From an uncultured Porphyromonas sp. (lineage in GTDB: Bacteria > Bacteroidota > Bacteroidia > Bacteroidales > Porphyromonadaceae), in assembly GCA_902490315.1 (NCBI GenBank), contig CABUDK010000034.1, forward strand, positions 1 to 13,213: a DNA stretch of 13,213 bases, written 5' to 3'. Within the stretch, counting starts at the first letter, position 1. Every line of letters starts with the position of its first letter. A model generated the notes under the pieces. That model had not been told where the DNA came from and searched no databases. It worked only from the letters and a program-made list of their open reading frames with translations. The position numbers and the translations under genes are program-made. Shown here piece by piece: positions 5,124 to 12,813 of this stretch.

Positions 5124-6584
5124 ATGATGAACAAAGCTGACTACCAAAAGCTCGCCCCCTCTGCCGTATGGGGCTATTTCTATGATCTCACACAGATTCC
5201 CCGCCCCACAGGACACTGTCAGGCTGTGCGGGAGTATGTCGTTGCCGAGGGCAAGCGACTAGGACTAGAGACCCATGTAGATGAGGTGGGCAACGTATTG
5301 ATCCGTAAGCCAGCCACACCAGGACTAGAGGATCGTCCCGTAGCTACCCTACAGGGACACCTAGATATGGTGCCTCAGAAGAACTCTGACAAGGTGCACA
5401 ACTTCGAGACCGATCCTATCCAAACGATGCAAGACGGTGACTGGATCACGGCCGATGGCACGACACTCGGGGCAGACAATGGTATGGGAGTAGCACTCTC
5501 TCTTGCGATACTCGCTGATGATACGCTCAAGCATGGTCCCCTCGAGGCGCTCTTTACCATTGATGAAGAGGTCGGTATGGACGGTGCTAACGGGCTTAAG
5601 CCAGGCTTTAGCAAGGGTGACATACTCCTTAATATAGACTCCGAGGTAGAGGGCGACCTCTTCGTCGGTTGTGCTGGTGGTATCGATGTCAACGTCTCGC
5701 TAGAGTATCAAGACAACCACGAGCCTGACGAGGACGAGATAGGCGTACGCCTTACGATCAAGGGACTCAAGGGCGGACACAGCGGTGTGGACATTCACCT
5801 CGGTCGTGCCAATGCCAACAAGCTCATGGCGCGTCTCCTCAAGGAGGCCGTCTCGCAGTGCGGCGCTCTAGTCGCTGAGATAGACGGCGGTAACATGCGC
5901 AATGCGATACCTCGCGAGGCAGTCGCTCTGCTCTCTATCAAGGAGGACGACACCGAGGCGCTCTGGGAGCTGGTATCCGACTACGAGGAGACCTTCAATA
6001 AGGAGTTCGCTGGGATAGAGAACCACATCACCGTCTCTCTAGAGCGTTGTGACCGTCCTAAGACGATCCTGCCCGACGAGATACAAGACGCGCTGATCCA
6101 TGCGCTGAATGCTTGTCAGAATGGTGTCATCTCGATGCTCTCTGAGTTCCCCGACACGGTAGAGGCTTCGTCGAACCTAGCTCAGGTACAGGCTGGCGAG
6201 GGACACATCTCCGTCCGCTTCCTTGTGCGCTCCTCGAGTGACTCACGCAAGATGTGGGTCGCCTCTAGCATCGAGAGTTGCTTCCTACTGATGGATGCTC
6301 GCGTAGAGTTTGACGCTTCCTATACAGGCTGGCAGCCCAATGCTGAGTCTCACATTATGCAAGTAATGTGTCAGGCCGCCAAGGAGATCTACGGCAAGGA
6401 TCCCGCTGTCAAGGTGATGCACGCCGGTCTCGAGTGCGGTATCATACAGGGTGTCATGCCCGATATGGATATGATCTCCTTCGGACCTGAGATCCAGCAC
6501 CCACACTCACCCGATGAGCGCGTGAGCATCTCCTCCGTGGAGCGTAGCTACCGCATGCTCGTCCGTGCTTTGGAACTAATCTAA
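5124..6584 (+). CDS. pepD: Aminoacyl-histidine dipeptidase (cytosol non-specific dipeptidase, M20 family)
   Basis: A 486-residue zinc dipeptidase of the M20 family that cuts Xaa-His and other dipeptides in the cytoplasm. This role suits an amino-acid-fermenting organism. Metal and catalytic residues are visible in order: GHLDMVP with His79 and Asp81; LGADNGMGVA with bridging Asp118; IDEEVGMDGA with the general base and metal-ligand Glu148/Glu149; IDSE with Asp172; and HPHSPDERVS with His461 near the C-terminus. The middle GGHSGVDIH region belongs to the lid/dimerisation domain typical of PepD. The length is close to the usual 480-490. The first ATG at 5124 is followed directly by a second at 5127, so the exact start is uncertain by one residue. 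fabD begins 13 bp after the stop, so the two probably share a transcript although they are functionally unrelated. Confidence 0.95.
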   Translation: MMNKADYQKLAPSAVWGYFYDLTQIPRPTGHCQAVREYVVAEGKRLGLETHVDEVGNVLIRKPATPGLEDRPVATLQGHLDMVPQKNSDKVHNFETDPIQTMQDGDWITADGTTLGADNGMGVALSLAILADDTLKHGPLEALFTIDEEVGMDGANGLKPGFSKGDILLNIDSEVEGDLFVGCAGGIDVNVSLEYQDNHEPDEDEIGVRLTIKGLKGGHSGVDIHLGRANANKLMARLLKEAVSQCGALVAEIDGGNMRNAIPREAVALLSIKEDDTEALWELVSDYEETFNKEFAGIENHITVSLERCDRPKTILPDEIQDALIHALNACQNGVISMLSEFPDTVEASSNLAQVQAGEGHISVRFLVRSSSDSRKMWVASSIESCFLLMDARVEFDASYTGWQPNAESHIMQVMCQAAKEIYGKDPAVKVMHAGLECGIIQGVMPDMDMISFGPEIQHPHSPDERVSISSVERSYRMLVRALELI

Positions 6585-6597
6585 TCGATAATAACAG

Positions 6598-7488
6598 ATG
6601 AAAAAAGCTTTTGTATTCCCAGGTCAGGGCGCACAGTTCGTCGGTATGGGTCAAGAGATCTATACGAAGAGCGAAGCAGTACGCAAGCTCTTTGCTGAGG
6701 CGGACGAGGTGCTAGGCTTTGACCTATCCAAGACCATGTTTGAGGGTACCGAAGAGGACCTCAAGCAGACGAAGGTGACACAGCCCGCGGTCTTCCTCCA
6801 CTCTGTGGCGATGACCGTGGCGCTCGGAGAGGCCTTCGCACCAGACATGGTCGCTGGACACTCGCTAGGCGAATTCTCGGCACTAGTTGCGAGTCGCGCC
6901 TTGCCTTTTGCCGATGCACTGCGACTTGTTTCCGAGCGTGCACTCGCTATGCAGGCCGCTTGCGAGGCACACCCCTCGACGATGGCAGCGATCATCGGGC
7001 TGCCGGACGACAAGATCGAGGAGGTCTGCCGCGGCATCTCTGGTCAGGTGGTGGTACCAGCGAACTACAACTGCTCGGGTCAGGTAGTCATCTCTGGCAC
7101 GATGGAGGGTATCGCTGAGGCTTGCGAGCAGCTCAAGGCTGCGGGCGCTAAGCGTGCGCTACCGCTCAAGGTGGGCGGAGCTTTCCACTCACCGCTTATG
7201 CAGCCTGCCAAGGAGCGTCTGCAGCGTGCTATCGAGGCAACAACCTTTGCCACACCGATCTGCCCGATCTACCAGAATGTAGATGCTCGTCCTCATACCG
7301 ATGTGGAGGAGATCAAGGCCAATCTGATCGCTCAGCTTACGGCTCCCGTACGCTGGACGAAGAGTGTCGAGGCGATGGTTGCCGATGGTGCTACGCACTT
7401 CGTAGAGCTAGGACCAGGCAAAGTCTTAGCAGGTCTTATCGGTCGTATCGCAAGCGATGTGACCTGTGAGAGCTTGGCAACGATCTAA
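6598..7488 (+). CDS. fabD: Malonyl-CoA:ACP transacylase FabD
   Basis: A 296-residue cytoplasmic enzyme that moves malonyl groups from CoA to acyl carrier protein, supplying the elongation unit for fatty acid synthesis. It starts MKKAFVFPGQGAQFVGMG, the usual FabD opening with its oxyanion-hole Gln. GHSLGEFSAL carries the nucleophile Ser89, Arg114 in VSERALAMQ binds the malonyl carboxylate, and GGAFHSPLM holds the catalytic His197. GPGKVLAGLI near the C-terminus is also typical. The length fits the family. It lies 13 bp behind pepD with no promoter between them and is followed by a strong terminator, so it ends the operon. The other fatty-acid gene in the window, fabG, lies about 3 kb away on the opposite strand. 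Confidence 0.97.
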   Translation: MKKAFVFPGQGAQFVGMGQEIYTKSEAVRKLFAEADEVLGFDLSKTMFEGTEEDLKQTKVTQPAVFLHSVAMTVALGEAFAPDMVAGHSLGEFSALVASRALPFADALRLVSERALAMQAACEAHPSTMAAIIGLPDDKIEEVCRGISGQVVVPANYNCSGQVVISGTMEGIAEACEQLKAAGAKRALPLKVGGAFHSPLMQPAKERLQRAIEATTFATPICPIYQNVDARPHTDVEEIKANLIAQLTAPVRWTKSVEAMVADGATHFVELGPGKVLAGLIGRIASDVTCESLATI

Positions 7489-7510
7489 TGAATCTTTGCA
7501 AGAACTAAGG

Positions 7511-7559
7511 AGAGGACAAGTTCGGCTAGTCATCTAGTTGAGCTTGTCCTCTAGTTTTT
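7511..7559 (+). terminator. Intrinsic terminator after fabD
   Basis: AGAGGACAAG at 7511-7520 pairs with CTTGTCCTCT at 7543-7552. With wobble pairs the stem can extend inward through CTAG/CTAG to a TCAT loop, making about 19 pairs from 7511-7529 and 7534-7552. A run of five T follows at 7555-7559. It starts 23 bp after the fabD stop and separates pepD-fabD from cdd. Confidence 0.88.
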
Positions 7560-7585
7560 ATTCAGACATCTAAGTAGATAGTATT

Positions 7586-8065
7586 ATGAGCGATAAGGAG
7601 TTACTAATACCCTACACGCGGCTACCCCGCTCGGAGTGGCCAGAGGTTTACGGACGTCTTGAGGAGGCTGCCGTAGAGGCTACCCGCCGGTCGTATGCCC
7701 CGTACAGTCACTTTCACGTAGGGGCTGCGGCACAGCTGGAGGATGGCGAAATCGTGCTGGGGTGCAATCAGGAGAATGCCTCTTTCTCGCCCACGCTCTG
7801 TGCTGAGCGAACGGCGCTCTACGCCATCGGAGCGCACCACCCAGGAGCTGTCGTGGAGCGACTGATGATCGTTGCTGAGACGGAGGGCAAGCGTGTCGAG
7901 GCGATCTCCCCCTGCGGCGTGTGCCGACAGGTGATGATGGAGACGGCCAAGCGACAGGGTAGGCCCTTTGAAGTAATCCTCTGCGGACCTGACGAAGCTA
8001 TCGTTATCAGCGACTGTCGGCTCCTCTTGCCCTTTGCCTTTGATGGTTCAGATATTCCTTCGTAG
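7586..8065 (+). CDS. cdd: Cytidine deaminase
   Basis: A 159-residue cytoplasmic zinc enzyme of the pyrimidine salvage pathway that converts cytidine or deoxycytidine to the uridine form. The catalytic motif CAERTA gives zinc ligand Cys72 and proton-shuttling Glu74, and PCGVCRQ gives zinc ligands Cys110 and Cys113. YAPYSHFHVGAA (37-48) and NQENASF (61-67) are the usual substrate-binding parts of the small homotetrameric class. The length is slightly above the common 130-140 because of an N-terminal extension of about 20 residues. It begins 26 bp after the terminator of the previous operon. Only a poor -7 candidate (TAGTTTTT at 7552-7559, overlapping the terminator) is visible, so its promoter is unclear. 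The next gene follows after 46 bp. Confidence 0.95.
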   Translation: MSDKELLIPYTRLPRSEWPEVYGRLEEAAVEATRRSYAPYSHFHVGAAAQLEDGEIVLGCNQENASFSPTLCAERTALYAIGAHHPGAVVERLMIVAETEGKRVEAISPCGVCRQVMMETAKRQGRPFEVILCGPDEAIVISDCRLLLPFAFDGSDIPS

Positions 8066-8111
8066 CGCTTAGCGCATTCACCTTTTGTAGAGACATATTT
8101 CCCATTAGTAT

Positions 8112-8750
8112 ATGGCTTATCGCATCATTACGATCAGTAGACAGTATGGCTGCGGAGCTCGCACCATAGGGCGTCAGCTCTCGGAGCAACTCGGCTTGAC
8201 CTATTACGACAAGGAGCTCATCCGCATGATCGCCGAGGAGAGTGGCTATGCTGCCGACTATGTCGAGGAGCAGAGCGAGTACGCCTCGACATCGGGACTG
8301 GACTTCATGCCTATGTCGCACGGAGCGCTCTTCTCCGTACCTATGACGGGACTCGTCGAGACACCTTCGGTGACCCGCTATCTCAACGATTTTATCCTCA
8401 AGATAGCTGAAGAGAGTCCCTGCGTCATCATCGGGCGCAGTGCCGACTACATCTTACGAGACCGGGACGACGTGCTCAACGTATTCCTCTATGCCGATGT
8501 CGAGGCACGTGTCAAGACGCTCCTACAGCGAGGTGACGAAGCGACTGAAGACGAAGCACGCAAGCGCATTGAGCAGTCCGACCGAGCCCGCCGCAAGAAC
8601 TATAAGCAGATGACCAATAGGGAGTGGGGCGAGTCGACCAACTACCACCTCTGCCTCAATACGGGAGCCTTCGGAGCGCCCTGCTGTACCGACATCATCG
8701 CGCACGCCTACCAGCTTCCCTGCGGTGGTGTGACTATTGGCAAAAAGTAA
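8112..8750 (+). CDS. Cytidylate kinase-like family protein
   Basis: A 212-residue protein of the cytidylate kinase-like group (Pfam Cytidylate_kin2 type, from memory). The N-terminus IITISRQYGCGARTIGRQL (5-23) stands where the P-loop should be. In this family the classical GxxGxGKS is altered, and here Arg17 takes the place of the usual Lys. CVIIGRSADYIL near 103-114 resembles the Walker B region, and a charged lid (DRARRKNYKQMTN) follows near 158-170. Family members are presumed nucleotide kinases but few are tested. The position between cdd and a small unknown gene suggests a link to pyrimidine nucleotides. It is not the housekeeping Cmk, which has a standard P-loop. The next ATG lies 7 bp after its stop. 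Confidence 0.8.
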   Translation: MAYRIITISRQYGCGARTIGRQLSEQLGLTYYDKELIRMIAEESGYAADYVEEQSEYASTSGLDFMPMSHGALFSVPMTGLVETPSVTRYLNDFILKIAEESPCVIIGRSADYILRDRDDVLNVFLYADVEARVKTLLQRGDEATEDEARKRIEQSDRARRKNYKQMTNREWGESTNYHLCLNTGAFGAPCCTDIIAHAYQLPCGGVTIGKK

Positions 8751-8757
8751 ACCCACT

Positions 8758-9183
8758 ATGCGACTGACGGACAATTGGTTCAACGGCTTGGCCGAGAGCG
8801 AAGCTGGCCAGACGGCTCACCTGCATGTGCGTGATGAGCTGGAGGAGTTTCGCGCTACGGGCAAGTACCGCTTTGTGATCGAGATCGCTTACCCCTTTGA
8901 TGGCGAGGGCATAGAGCCATCGGATACGGACACAGCGCAGATAGAGGCGGTGGACGAACTGCTACAGACCGCCATGGAGCGGGACAAGATGGCAATCCTT
9001 GCAGCCTCTATCCTAGAGCCAGGGCGCAAGGTGTGGCTCTATGTGAGTCGCACGTACGACCCCTTCTTCGATCGTCTCGAGGAGGTGCTGGCGGAGCTGC
9101 CCCTCCTGCCACTACAGTTTGAGGTAGTCCAGGACTCCGACTGGAGCTACTACCGGGAGCTACTCGACAAGCTACAGCCGTAG
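8758..9183 (+). CDS. Small conserved protein, DUF695-like
   Basis: A 141-residue soluble protein without signal peptide or membrane segment. ATG 8758 is chosen, 7 bp after the kinase-like gene. A TTG at 8737 would add seven residues and overlap that gene. Visible features are YRFVIEIAYPFDGEG (near 37-51), an acidic central helix (EAVDELLQTAMERDKMA), KVWLYVSRTYDPFFDRL, and a C-terminal DSDWSYYRELL. The order of a beta-strand pair, an aromatic W-Y strand and a final D-DW-YY element resembles the DUF695 family. That assignment is from memory and the function is unknown. Tight spacing makes it the last gene of the cdd group. Confidence 0.65.
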   Translation: MRLTDNWFNGLAESEAGQTAHLHVRDELEEFRATGKYRFVIEIAYPFDGEGIEPSDTDTAQIEAVDELLQTAMERDKMAILAASILEPGRKVWLYVSRTYDPFFDRLEEVLAELPLLPLQFEVVQDSDWSYYRELLDKLQP

Positions 9184-9231
9184 CCTGCTTACACAACCAA
9201 TCATACCTATCCGATAAACAGGTCCTCTGCT

Positions 9232-9336
9232 GGAACCGAAAAGTTCCTCCCTTGGAACTGAAAAGTTCCAGCCTTGGAACTAAAGAGTTCCTCCCTTGGA
9301 ACTAAAAAGTTCCAAGAGGGGAACAAGTTTTGGAAC
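9232..9336. repeat. 22-bp tandem array of GGAACT-AGTTCC palindromes
   Basis: Four 16-bp imperfect palindromes start exactly 22 bp apart at 9232 (GGAACCGAAAAGTTCC), 9254 (GGAACTGAAAAGTTCC), 9276 (GGAACTAAAGAGTTCC) and 9298 (GGAACTAAAAAGTTCC). They are separated by 6-bp linkers such as TCCCTT. A fifth, decayed unit in the same register starts at 9320 (GGAACAAGTTTTGGAAC). Each unit can form a small hairpin with GGAAC/GTTCC arms. The array lies in the convergent gap between the DUF695-like gene and the RluA-type gene, upstream of the shared terminator. Confidence 0.85.
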
Positions 9337-9396
9337 TCGTATCTGTTAGGGTATCAGCACGATACAAGCGATCAAACTTTCCACATCCACAAATGC

Positions 9397-9433
9397 AAAA
9401 GGAGAGCCTCACGCTAGGTGAAGCTCTCCTTTT
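9397..9433. terminator. Bidirectional intrinsic terminator in the convergent gap
   Basis: AAAAGGAGAGC at 9397-9407 is perfectly complementary to GCTCTCCTTTT at 9423-9433. The inner bases TCAC (9409-9412) and GTGA (9418-9421) add four more pairs after one mismatch. The A-run on one side and T-run on the other make it work on both strands. It would end the cdd group from the left and the TetR-fabG-RluA operon from the right, 25 bp past the last stop codon. Confidence 0.88.
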
Positions 9434-9457
9434 CTTTTGTCTCGTCGGCTTGCTAAG

Positions 9458-10144
9458 TTACTTCGTATGGCTCAGCAAAGACCAGATAGCGTCGTCCTCA
9501 GGGTACGGCGCGACGACCTCTATTTGCTCATGAGTGACGGGGTGCTCGAAGCTTAAGATACGTGCATGGAGCGAGATACCACCATCCTTGTTGCTCCGTG
9601 GAGCGCCATACTTGAGGTCCCCCTTGATCGGGTAGCCCATGTGGCTCAGCTGCGTACGTATCTGATGATGCCTCCCCGTGTGTAGCGTCACAGCCAGCAG
9701 ACTGTAGCGGTCGCCCACAGCGAGACGCTCGTAGGTGAGCCAGGCGCGCTTAGCCTCAGCGTGAGGCTCCGTCACGACGTAGCTCTTGTTTTGCTTGCGA
9801 TTGCGATAGAGCAGATCCTTAGCCTCGCCCGCTTTCTGGGGAAAAGCACCACAGACCACAGCGTGGTAGACCTTGTGGATCTCTCGTCGCTGAAACATAG
9901 CGTTGAGCCGTGCCAGAGCCTTCGAAGTCTTGGCAAAAAGCACCGCCCCCGACGTCGGTCTATCGATACGATGCGTGACCCCAACGAACGCCCGCCCTGG
10001 CTTGTCGTACTTATCGATGAGATAGCGCTCGACGAGCTCCGAGAGCGGTGTATCGCCCGTGCTGTCACCCTGTACGAGCATCCCCGCCGGCTTATTGACG
10101 ATGAGGAGATGATTGTCCTCGTAGAGGATCTGTAGGTCAGGCAT
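9458..10144 (-). CDS. RluA-family RNA pseudouridine synthase
   Basis: A 228-residue enzyme that isomerises uridine to pseudouridine in rRNA or tRNA. The catalytic motif HRIDRPTSG holds Asp61 as the nucleophile. EDNHLLIVNKPAGMLVQ (9-25) and the later HTGRHHQIRTQLSHMGYPIKG-type region (near 168-188, here TGRHHQIRTQ then GYPIKGDLKYG) are the other RluA-family signatures. There is no N-terminal S4 domain, so it belongs with the short RluA-type members rather than RluC or RluD. The target base cannot be predicted. It is the last gene of the leftward operon, 19 bp after fabG, and ends just before the bidirectional terminator. Confidence 0.92.
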   Translation of the reverse strand: MPDLQILYEDNHLLIVNKPAGMLVQGDSTGDTPLSELVERYLIDKYDKPGRAFVGVTHRIDRPTSGAVLFAKTSKALARLNAMFQRREIHKVYHAVVCGAFPQKAGEAKDLLYRNRKQNKSYVVTEPHAEAKRAWLTYERLAVGDRYSLLAVTLHTGRHHQIRTQLSHMGYPIKGDLKYGAPRSNKDGGISLHARILSFEHPVTHEQIEVVAPYPEDDAIWSLLSHTK

Positions 10145-10163
10145 CGATCTGCTTACTACGGCA

Positions 10164-10913
10164 TTACATATTCATACCGCCACAGCAAGAGAGCACCTGT
10201 CCTGTCATGTAGGAGGAGAGGTCGCTCGCGAGGAAGAGTGCCACATTGGCCACATCCTCAGGCTTACCACCACGGCGTAGCGGGATCTGCTTGGCCCACT
10301 CCTTGCGCACCTCCTCGCTGAGGACAGCCGTCATATCGCTCTCGATGAAGCCGGGCGCGATGCTGTTGGCACGGATACCACGTGAGCCGAGCTCCTTGGC
10401 AACGCTCTTAGCCAGTGCGATCATACCAGCCTTAGAGGCCGAGTAGTTCACCTGCCCCGCATTGCCCGACACACCGACGACGCTCGCCATATTGATGATG
10501 CTACCCTGACGCTGCTTCATCATGACGGGAGCCACGGCGTGGGTCATATTGAAGGCGGACTTTAAGTTGACATTGATCACCGCATCCCACTGCTGCTCCG
10601 TCATACGCAGGAGCAGACCGTCACGGGTGATGCCAGCATTATTGACTAGGACGTCTAGCTTGCCAAAGTCAGCAACGATCTGATCAACGAGCTGATGCGC
10701 TGCCTCAAAGTCTGCCGCATTGCTCTCGTAGGTGCGTATCGTGACACCGCACTCCTGCGCCAGCTGAGTATAGTAATCCTTTGCTTCGTCGGCAACCTTG
10801 AGGTCACTGATAGCTACATGGCATCCAGCCTCTGCATACTTCGTGGCGATCGCCTTGCCGATACCACGTGCTGCTCCGGTGATCAGAGCCACTTTGTCCT
10901 GAAGTAGTTTCAT
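10164..10913 (-). CDS. fabG: 3-oxoacyl-ACP reductase FabG
   Basis: A 249-residue short-chain dehydrogenase that reduces 3-oxoacyl-ACP with NADPH in fatty acid elongation. TGAARGIGKA (12-21) is the nucleotide-binding Rossmann loop, and NNAG (91-94) stabilises the fold. The catalytic set is Asn near 114-116, Ser144, Tyr157 and Lys161 (YSASK). ADEAKDYYTQ and the GGxPEDVANVALFLASD tail region fit FabG. Length and lack of extensions fit the housekeeping enzyme, although other SDR reductases look similar. The C-terminus reads LSCCGGMNM, with two Cys before the GGM where Asp or Asn is common in proteobacterial forms. It lies 5 bp after the TetR gene and 19 bp before the RluA-type gene. Confidence 0.92.
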   Translation of the reverse strand: MKLLQDKVALITGAARGIGKAIATKYAEAGCHVAISDLKVADEAKDYYTQLAQECGVTIRTYESNAADFEAAHQLVDQIVADFGKLDVLVNNAGITRDGLLLRMTEQQWDAVINVNLKSAFNMTHAVAPVMMKQRQGSIINMASVVGVSGNAGQVNYSASKAGMIALAKSVAKELGSRGIRANSIAPGFIESDMTAVLSEEVRKEWAKQIPLRRGGKPEDVANVALFLASDLSSYMTGQVLSCCGGMNM

Positions 10914-10918
10914 AGATT

Positions 10919-11536
10919 CTATTGAGTTATAGGTTTTGTATTTGCATGATTGGTCAGTCCCTGCCTGAGGAGCTGCTTCATCGCAGCGATGATGCGTAGG
11001 TAGTCCTCCTTGCCGTACTCATGATGGTAGCGATTGATGTAAGGTGCCTCTAGACTCTTGAAGCTCTTGAGGAGCAGGTAGGCTGTCGAGTTGATATCTG
11101 GGACTAGTAACTCTCCTCGATCGTGTCCCTCCTGTAGGATCCGCTTGAGCATGTCGTACTCGCTCTGGTCATACTTGAGGCGAAGACGCTCGATGTTGAA
11201 GCTATCGCTAAAGAAGCTCGCATTATGCACGCCCTGTCTCTGTACTGTCTTCTGTATCAGCTGCAGATGATTGTCCAGCAGTACCATCAGCTTAGTGATC
11301 GCATCGCCCGGACGAGACAGCACCTCGCTCAGCGACTGGCTCATCAGACTGATCTCCCGCTCTATGACCGCCATGAGCAGTGCCTGCTTGTCCTTATAAT
11401 AAGTGTAGACCGTGCGCCGACTGCACCCCACAGCCTCTGCAATAGCGACCATGGTCGTCTCCTCGACTCCTTGCTGCACAAAGAGCGTGTGAGCCATTTG
11501 GACGATGCGCTGGCGCATGTGTTGTGTTGAGGTCAT
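10919..11536 (-). CDS. TetR-family transcriptional regulator
   Basis: A 205-residue regulator. Residues 9-55 form the TetR DNA-binding domain, with the helix-turn-helix in TTMVAIAEAVGCSRRTVYTYY (about 27-47) followed by KDKQALL. The rest is an all-helical ligand-binding and dimerisation domain with no recognisable ligand signature. ATG 11536 is taken as the start. A GTG two codons upstream (11542) is possible. The stop lies 5 bp before fabG, so regulator and fatty-acid reductase are almost certainly co-transcribed, which suggests a lipid- or membrane-related signal and autoregulation. That is inference from context. A -7 box on the same strand lies about 40 bp upstream. Confidence 0.9.
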   Translation of the reverse strand: MTSTQHMRQRIVQMAHTLFVQQGVEETTMVAIAEAVGCSRRTVYTYYKDKQALLMAVIEREISLMSQSLSEVLSRPGDAITKLMVLLDNHLQLIQKTVQRQGVHNASFFSDSFNIERLRLKYDQSEYDMLKRILQEGHDRGELLVPDINSTAYLLLKSFKSLEAPYINRYHHEYGKEDYLRIIAAMKQLLRQGLTNHANTKPITQ

Positions 11537-11575
11537 AGGCACGTGGACGATAATAAAAGCGTGAGATATCCGTTA

Positions 11576-11583
11576 CAAAGATA
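11576..11583 (-). promoter_or_regulatory. -7 box of the TetR-fabG-RluA operon
   Basis: On the minus strand TATCTTTG at 11583-11576 matches TAnnTTTG. No good -33 TTTG is found at the expected distance, which would fit a regulated promoter. The transcript would start near 11569, leaving a leader of about 33 nt. No obvious TetR operator palindrome stands out, apart from the short CACGTG at 11540-11545. Confidence 0.5.
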
Positions 11584-11643
11584 CAGCTTTGCGCCGAAAG
11601 TGTCCTTTGGGATCGAGCGCACGCCCTTTTAATCCTCACCCAC

Positions 11644-12813
11644 ATGTCATCCACCAGGAGATTACTCGGCTCCCTACCTACCAATATACTACTTGTCGTG
11701 CTGGCACTCGTCGTGGCACTCCTCCCGCTCATCCTCTCGGAGCCACTCGTGAGACGCATGGCCGACGAGGAGCGACTCAAGATGCAGACCTGGGCCGAGG
11801 CAACCGAGTGCATAGCTAGCCAAAGTGACGAGCAGCTCAATGCCCTAGCCCTCCAAATCTTAGAGTCAAACACCACCATACCACTCATCCTCACAGACAG
11901 CCTCGGGAATATCCTAGGATACAAAAACATCGACCCCGAAGCGGTCGCTCGTGACTCGACCTATTTGGAGAAGCGGCTCACAGCTTTTCGCTCTGGCTAC
12001 GCACCCATCGAGATTGACTTAGGTACCGCTGGGCGCCAATACCTTTACTACAGCGACAGCAGTAACCTGAGGCGGTTGCTACGCTTCCCCTATCTGCAGA
12101 CAGGTATCTTCATCCTCTACATCATCATCCTCGTCCTCACCATTCGTAGCCTACTGCACTGGGAGCAGGACCGTATATGGGTCGGGCTCAGCAAGGAGAC
12201 CGCCCACCAGCTCGGCACGCCCATCTCCTCGCTCATGGCGTGGACAGAACTGCTCAAGAGTTACGACCTACCCCCCGAAATCATCGAGAGCATAGGCCAA
12301 GATGTCAATCGCCTCGAACTGATCGCCCACCGCTTCCAGAAGGTCGGCAGCCTACCCGAGCTCACCCCCATAGAGCTCAACGGACTGGTCGCTACATCCG
12401 TGCAATACCTCTCACGACGCATCTCCAGACAGGTAGAGATCGTCTTTGAGCCAGCTCCCGAGGAGCTCTACGGCCTCATCACGCCCGACCTCATGGGCTG
12501 GGTCGTAGAGAATATTGTCAAGAACGGCGTCGACGCCATGGACGGCAAGGGCACGATCACCATCACCACGGAGGCTCACGGCAAGAACGCCTACCTCGAG
12601 ATCACCGACACGGGCCGTGGTATGACACGCGCCACGCAACGCATGATCTTCAAGCCAGGCTTCACCACCAAGGAGCGTGGCTGGGGGCTCGGCTTATCGC
12701 TCGCACGTCGCATCATACGGCACTACTTCCGCGGGCGCATCTACGTCAAGCGCTCCGAGCTACAAGTCGGCACCACCTTCCGTATCACCCTCCCCCTGCA
12801 ACAGCTCCACTAG
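11644..12813 (+). CDS. Two-TM sensor histidine kinase
   Basis: A 389-residue inner-membrane sensor kinase. One membrane segment lies at about 13-32 and a second at 153-171, enclosing a roughly 120-residue periplasmic sensor domain without a recognised fold. No HAMP or PAS domain is evident. The phosphoacceptor region is KETAHQLGTPISSLMAW with His188. The ATPase domain shows the N box (VVENIVKNGVDAM, Asn290 and Asn294), TDTGRGM (322-327), FKPGFTTK (336-343) and WGLGLSLARRI. The HQLGTP form is common among Bacteroidota kinases, including, as I recall, PorY-type kinases. A link to PorY is only a guess. No response regulator lies beside it. It is transcribed divergently from the TetR operon across a 107-bp gap. 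No clear -7 box was found on its side. Confidence 0.93.
   Translation: MSSTRRLLGSLPTNILLVVLALVVALLPLILSEPLVRRMADEERLKMQTWAEATECIASQSDEQLNALALQILESNTTIPLILTDSLGNILGYKNIDPEAVARDSTYLEKRLTAFRSGYAPIEIDLGTAGRQYLYYSDSSNLRRLLRFPYLQTGIFILYIIILVLTIRSLLHWEQDRIWVGLSKETAHQLGTPISSLMAWTELLKSYDLPPEIIESIGQDVNRLELIAHRFQKVGSLPELTPIELNGLVATSVQYLSRRISRQVEIVFEPAPEELYGLITPDLMGWVVENIVKNGVDAMDGKGTITITTEAHGKNAYLEITDTGRGMTRATQRMIFKPGFTTKERGWGLGLSLARRIIRHYFRGRIYVKRSELQVGTTFRITLPLQQLH

Noticed and set aside
4845..5216. Leftward frame of 123 codons across the gap between the transporter and pepD
   Set aside because: It overlaps the ends of two well-supported genes and the pepD promoter, and shows no recognisable domain.
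8737..8757. TTG start for the DUF695-like protein
   Set aside because: It would overlap the kinase-like gene. ATG 8758 lies 7 bp after that gene and the family-like sequence starts there.
9232..9336. CRISPR array
   Set aside because: The units are contiguous 22-bp repeats with 6-bp linkers, without unique spacers of 25-40 bp and without cas genes nearby.
9330..9533. Rightward frame of 67 codons
   Set aside because: It runs through the bidirectional terminator and into the end of the RluA-type gene on the other strand.
11394..11930. Leftward frame of 178 codons opposite the kinase start and the TetR gene
   Set aside because: It overlaps two clearly recognised genes and the operon promoter and has no domain features.
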